The notes below the pieces were generated by a model that worked only from the letters and a program-made list of their open reading frames with translations, ran no database searches and was not told where the DNA came from. A stretch of DNA of 64,000 bases, from positions 372,001 through 436,000 of the forward strand of contig NZ_CP056049.1 in NCBI RefSeq assembly GCF_021559775.1, in the 5' to 3' direction. Position 1 is the first letter of the stretch, and each line of letters begins with the position of its first letter. The translations under genes and the position numbers were made by a program. This document shows, one piece after another, positions 61,117 through 64,000 of the stretch. The stretch comes from Gillisella vitis (GTDB taxonomy: Bacteria; Pseudomonadota; Alphaproteobacteria; Rhizobiales; Rhizobiaceae).

Positions 61117-61175
61117 GCCGGAATCAGCGACATAATCGAGCGTCTGTGGGCCTCTCCCTTATCATCGCTTAGTGG

Positions 61176-63500
61176 TTATGCCTTTTCTTGAAAATCGGAA
61201 TCCTCAGCATCGGGGCCACCCATCGACATATCGAGCACCCAGCCTTTTACGCGGGCCTGCTGACCTGCAACGGAGTGGCCGGGTTTGGACATATGGGCCA
61301 TGGCGGCCGGTTTTGTTGGGATATTGCTCTTGGGCCGAGCCTTGGTCGACTGGTTGCGCGACGCTTGCATTTTAACGTCACCAGCAATGTCGACCTTAAA
61401 GAAGGCGATGGAGGCTTGAAGCTCCTCGGCTTGGGCTGCGAGTTCTTCAGAGGTTGCCGACATTTCTTCCGAGGCTCCGGCATTCTGCTGTGTCACCTTG
61501 TCGAGTTGCTGGATTGCCTCGTTGATCTGCGAAGCACCGATATCCTGCTCACGGCAAGCCGCAGAGATTTCTGAGACCAATTCGGCAGTCTTGCGGATGT
61601 CGGGAACCAGACGCGCCAGCATTCCACCAGCTTCGGTGGCAACCTGCACAGTCTGTCCAGACAGACCGCTGATTTCGGCGGCGGCTGACTGGCTGCGTTC
61701 GGCAAGCTTTCGCACTTCAGAGGCAACAACGGCAAAGCCCTTGCCATGTTCTCCAGCACGGGCTGCTTCCACAGCGGCATTCAGAGCGAGAAGGTCGGTC
61801 TGACGAGCGATTTCCTGCACTATGGAAATTTTTTCGGCAATCGTTCGCATCGCGGTAACCGCCCGGTTGACGGCCTCGCCGGAAGCTTCGGCATCCTTCG
61901 ATGATTGGCGGGCGATCTTCTCGGTCTGGGCAGCGTTGTCAGCGTTCTGCTTGATATTGGCTGCCATTTCTTCCATTGATGCAGAGGCCTCTTCAGCCGC
62001 CGCAGCCTGTTCGGTCGCACCTTGCGAAAGCTGCTCTGAGCCGGCGGAGAGCTGCTGTGAACCCGCTGAGACATTTTGACTTGCGGCTAATGCATCGGCA
62101 ACAACCCCGCGAAGGCGCTCAACCATCGACACAAGTGCAATTCCCAGTGTGTCCTTGTCTGAAAGCGGCTCCGGCTCGACGGTTAAGTCGCCACTGGCAA
62201 TCAGGTCGGCTATGGTTGCTGTGTTGCGCAGGTTGTCTACCATATTGTTGATCGCATTCTTCATGCTCGCATGATCGCCTTCGCATTCGATGTCCACATG
62301 TTGGGTAAGATCACCGAAACTCACCTGGCGAAGAACGCGATTGCCCTCAGAGATCGGAAGAATGATAGCATCCAACATGCCGTTGATTCCCGAGACCAGC
62401 TTGGCGAAATCCCCGACGAAATGATCGGCCGCGCCCCGCTCAGAGAGCTTGCCGGCTGTAGACGCGGCAATCAAGCGCTGAAGTTCAGTGGTAATCGCCC
62501 GTAAATTTCCACGCAGAGTCTCGATAGTCTCATTGATGAAAGCTTTCTTGCCGGGGAACTGCTCGAGCGGCGCTTCAAAATTGCCCTCACCCAGCGCCTT
62601 GATGCAGGCCATGGCCTTCTTTTTGACGGCGATGTGGCTGCTAACCATATCGTTGACGCCCTTGGCCATCACGGCAAAATCGCCCTTGAATTTCTCAACC
62701 GGCACGAAGATGTCAATGTCGCCTTTATCGTGCTCGATCGACATCGTATTCATTTCAAAAATCAAACCCTTCAGATTTGCGCGCAAGGTTTCGATCGTCT
62801 CATTGATGAATGCTTTTTTGCCGGGGAACTGCTCGAGCGACGCTTCGAAATTGCCCTCACCTAGCGCCTTGATGCAGGCCATGGCCTTCTTTTTAACTGC
62901 AATGTGGCCCGCGACCATATCGTTGACGCCTTTGGCCATCACGGCAAAGTCACCCTTGAATTTTTCAACCGGCACGAAGACCTCAATGTCGCCCTTATCG
63001 TGCTCAAGCGACATCGTATTCATCTCAGAAATCAGGCCTTTGAGATTGGTACGCAAGGTTTCGATTGTCTCGTTGATGAAAGCTTTCTTGCCGGGAAACT
63101 GCTCGAGCGGTGCTTCAAAATTGCCCAACCCAAGTTCCTTGACGCAAGCCATGGCCTTTTTCTTGACCGCGATATGGCCACCGACCATGTCGTTAACGCC
63201 TTTGGCCATGACAGCGAAGTCGCCCTTGAAGTCCTCTGAAGGTAACCTGACATCAATGTCGCCCTTGTCGTGCTCACCTGACATGTCAGCGATAGATGCC
63301 CCCAGCTTCTGCATCGGCTGCATACTGGCCTCAAGTAACTCGTTGACAGCAATCAGCATCTCTCTGGCTTCACCGGTGACTGCATCGAGATTTGCACGCG
63401 CGGCTAGTTTTCCGTCAGCGATACTAACTTTGACGCGCTGTATCTCAGCCACAGCCGCCTGAGATTTGGAAGATTTCTTCATTTGAGTGTAGAAAGACAT
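61176..63500 (-). CDS. Soluble methyl-accepting chemotaxis protein with three tandem repeats
   Basis: A 774-residue chemoreceptor without any transmembrane segment or signal peptide, so cytoplasmic. Residues 73-342 are three 90-residue repeats, each with two HAMP-like halves (KGDFAVMAKGVNDMV; LGEGNFEAPLEQFPGKKAFI). Then come two HAMP-like modules (VSFGDLTQHVDIECEGDH; IASGDLTVEPEPL). The C-terminal signalling coiled coil includes the hairpin tip DLLALNAAVEAARAGEHGKG, which binds CheA and CheW. No ligand-binding domain of a known type is seen; the HAMP chain itself may be the sensor. AGAGGA precedes the ATG. Confidence 0.92.
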   Translation of the reverse strand: MSFYTQMKKSSKSQAAVAEIQRVKVSIADGKLAARANLDAVTGEAREMLIAVNELLEASMQPMQKLGASIADMSGEHDKGDIDVRLPSEDFKGDFAVMAKGVNDMVGGHIAVKKKAMACVKELGLGNFEAPLEQFPGKKAFINETIETLRTNLKGLISEMNTMSLEHDKGDIEVFVPVEKFKGDFAVMAKGVNDMVAGHIAVKKKAMACIKALGEGNFEASLEQFPGKKAFINETIETLRANLKGLIFEMNTMSIEHDKGDIDIFVPVEKFKGDFAVMAKGVNDMVSSHIAVKKKAMACIKALGEGNFEAPLEQFPGKKAFINETIETLRGNLRAITTELQRLIAASTAGKLSERGAADHFVGDFAKLVSGINGMLDAIILPISEGNRVLRQVSFGDLTQHVDIECEGDHASMKNAINNMVDNLRNTATIADLIASGDLTVEPEPLSDKDTLGIALVSMVERLRGVVADALAASQNVSAGSQQLSAGSEQLSQGATEQAAAAEEASASMEEMAANIKQNADNAAQTEKIARQSSKDAEASGEAVNRAVTAMRTIAEKISIVQEIARQTDLLALNAAVEAARAGEHGKGFAVVASEVRKLAERSQSAAAEISGLSGQTVQVATEAGGMLARLVPDIRKTAELVSEISAACREQDIGASQINEAIQQLDKVTQQNAGASEEMSATSEELAAQAEELQASIAFFKVDIAGDVKMQASRNQSTKARPKSNIPTKPAAMAHMSKPGHSVAGQQARVKGWVLDMSMGGPDAEDSDFQEKA
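62475..63284 (-). repeat. Three 270-bp tandem repeats within the chemoreceptor gene
   Basis: Codons 73-342 of the chemoreceptor gene consist of three in-frame 270-bp units. The stretch around CCGGGGAACTGCTCGAGCG recurs at about 62551, 62821 and, with one change, 63091, exactly 270 bases apart. Units 2 and 3 are more alike than unit 1, and the last half of unit 3 drifts into the following domain. Confidence 0.9.
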
Positions 63501-63548
63501 CGTATATCCTCTATCGGAAGCTGTTTTGGGAGTTACTGTCGCTGATAA

Positions 63549-63791
63549 GTCGTTGGCGCCCTACGGCGACCGCCCTGTCAAGAACAGACCGGCCAGGTTT
63601 TTGCTGAAGCCCAAGCAGGTCATCAAAGCTACCTGGAATGCGCACTGGACCCCTATGGCCAAGCCCGCTTCCCTTTCGATGACCCGCTTGATAAACGCGG
63701 TAGCCAAGACACTGCTATCAGTGACGAAAACGCGCACGAATTCCTCTCGCTCCTTGAGGTTCAAGGGATCGACTACGAAACTCAGTCTTAA
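63549..63791 (+). pseudogene. C-terminal fragment of an unknown protein
   Basis: A frame opened by TAA at 63546 and closed by TAA at 63789 reads naturally: AGHQSYLECALDPYGQARFP, then FDDPLDKRGSQDTAISDENA and HEFLSLLEVQGIDYETQS. It has no start codon with a ribosome-binding site. Two other open frames cross the same DNA (plus strand 63526-63798, minus strand 63561-63764) but their products look less protein-like. Probably the tail of a lost gene. Confidence 0.3.
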
Positions 63792-63957
63792 AACGTGATT
63801 TTATGTCGCGTCATGCGAAGGAACATCTCAACTGGATGCTGTGTGGTCTCAATTATAAGATGTAATTGTTAACCATGCCCTAAGGCAATCCCCTTTTTTT
63901 AGTGAGATCTCATGTAGCGCTCATGGATCTGTCGCGAGTTTTGGAAGGGTTTCAGAC

Positions 63958-64000
63958 ATGACCGTCGCTGGACGCAGTTATGGCGCAATATTGCAAATAT
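63958..64000 (+). CDS. Possible 5' end of a gene cut by the window edge
   Basis: GGAAGGG stands upstream of ATG 63958, and the 14 codons present (MTVAGRSYGAILQI) stay open to the window end. Too short to assign. Confidence 0.3.
   Translation, partial: MTVAGRSYGAILQI

Larger units (their letters stand above)
63501..64000. other. Region upstream of the chemoreceptor gene
   Basis: No intact gene is visible. It contains the chemoreceptor promoter region on the left, a frame that reads like a protein C-terminus (63549-63791), an AT-rich stretch with TTTTTTTA near 63893, and the first codons of a possible gene at 63958. Confidence 0.5.

Noticed and set aside
62475..63284. Tandem repeats as a possible CRISPR array
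   Set aside because: The unit is 270 bp, in frame, protein coding and without spacers; it is an internal gene duplication.

Overview
The window looks like a chromosomal or megaplasmid segment of an alphaproteobacterium of the Rhizobiaceae (Agrobacterium/Allorhizobium/Rhizobium type). This is inferred from the high GC content, the dense sugar ABC-transporter operons with dedicated LacI, RpiR, ROK, GntR and AraC regulators, and the enzyme families present. I see no rRNA, tRNA, intact IS element, prophage or CRISPR array. Almost everything is catabolic accessory content: seven ABC importers, each beside the enzymes that use its substrate.

Layout. (1) 0-4 kb: a truncated LysR fragment, an AraC regulator, an MFS exporter and two small secreted proteins. 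(2) 3.7-10.6 kb: a pentitol operon with a LacI-type repressor, a near-perfect operator, a binding protein, ATPase and permease, ribitol 2-dehydrogenase (rbtD) and a D-ribulokinase-type FGGY kinase. (3) 10.7-14.0 kb: a Fic protein whose start codon abuts a perfect inverted repeat, a truncated unknown ORF pair, and a divergent oxidoreductase/AraC pair. (4) 14.1-27.9 kb: two sugar systems on the minus strand. One is an RbsABC-type importer with a sugar isomerase, an RpiR regulator and a PfkB kinase. The other is a MalEFGK-type importer with an RbsD mutarotase and a ribokinase. A divergent FucU-like gene lies at the end. The two systems share a 28-bp candidate operator. (5) 28.0-41.7 kb: a WGR protein, a GntR/FCD regulator and a cytoplasmic glycan-breakdown locus: heparinase II/III-like protein, beta-sandwich protein, GH88 unsaturated uronyl hydrolase, DUF2264 protein, a hexapeptide acyltransferase fused to a putative toroid domain, a YesL-like membrane protein and a complete MalEFGK-type importer. 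(6) 41.9-51.6 kb: an alpha-mannosidase (GH38) importer operon with a divergent ATPase gene and two tail-to-tail ROK regulators. (7) 52.0-60.3 kb: an RpiR regulator with a glutathione-type peptide importer (gsiABCD), a D-aminopeptidase (dppA) and an isoaspartyl peptidase (iaaA). (8) 60.6-64 kb: a GlsB/YeaQ membrane protein, a soluble chemoreceptor with three 270-bp tandem repeats, and gene remnants.

How the parts work together. Each operon imports one small substrate class, and cytoplasmic enzymes finish the job: oxidation and phosphorylation for ribitol, isomerisation and phosphorylation for the 14-27 kb sugars, uronyl glycoside breakdown for the 28-42 kb locus, demannosylation for the GH38 locus, and peptide-bond cleavage for gsi. 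A recurring feature outside the genes is that all six solute-binding-protein genes are followed by an inverted repeat: perfect 10-13 bp arms in five cases, 6 bp in the ribitol operon. These probably raise binding-protein mRNA levels over the downstream genes.

The best candidate for an undescribed system is the 28-42 kb acidic-glycan locus with its acyltransferase-toroid fusion. Next come the Fic autoregulatory palindrome and the repeat-built soluble chemoreceptor. All functional assignments rest on reading motifs and on memory of families; no searches were run.
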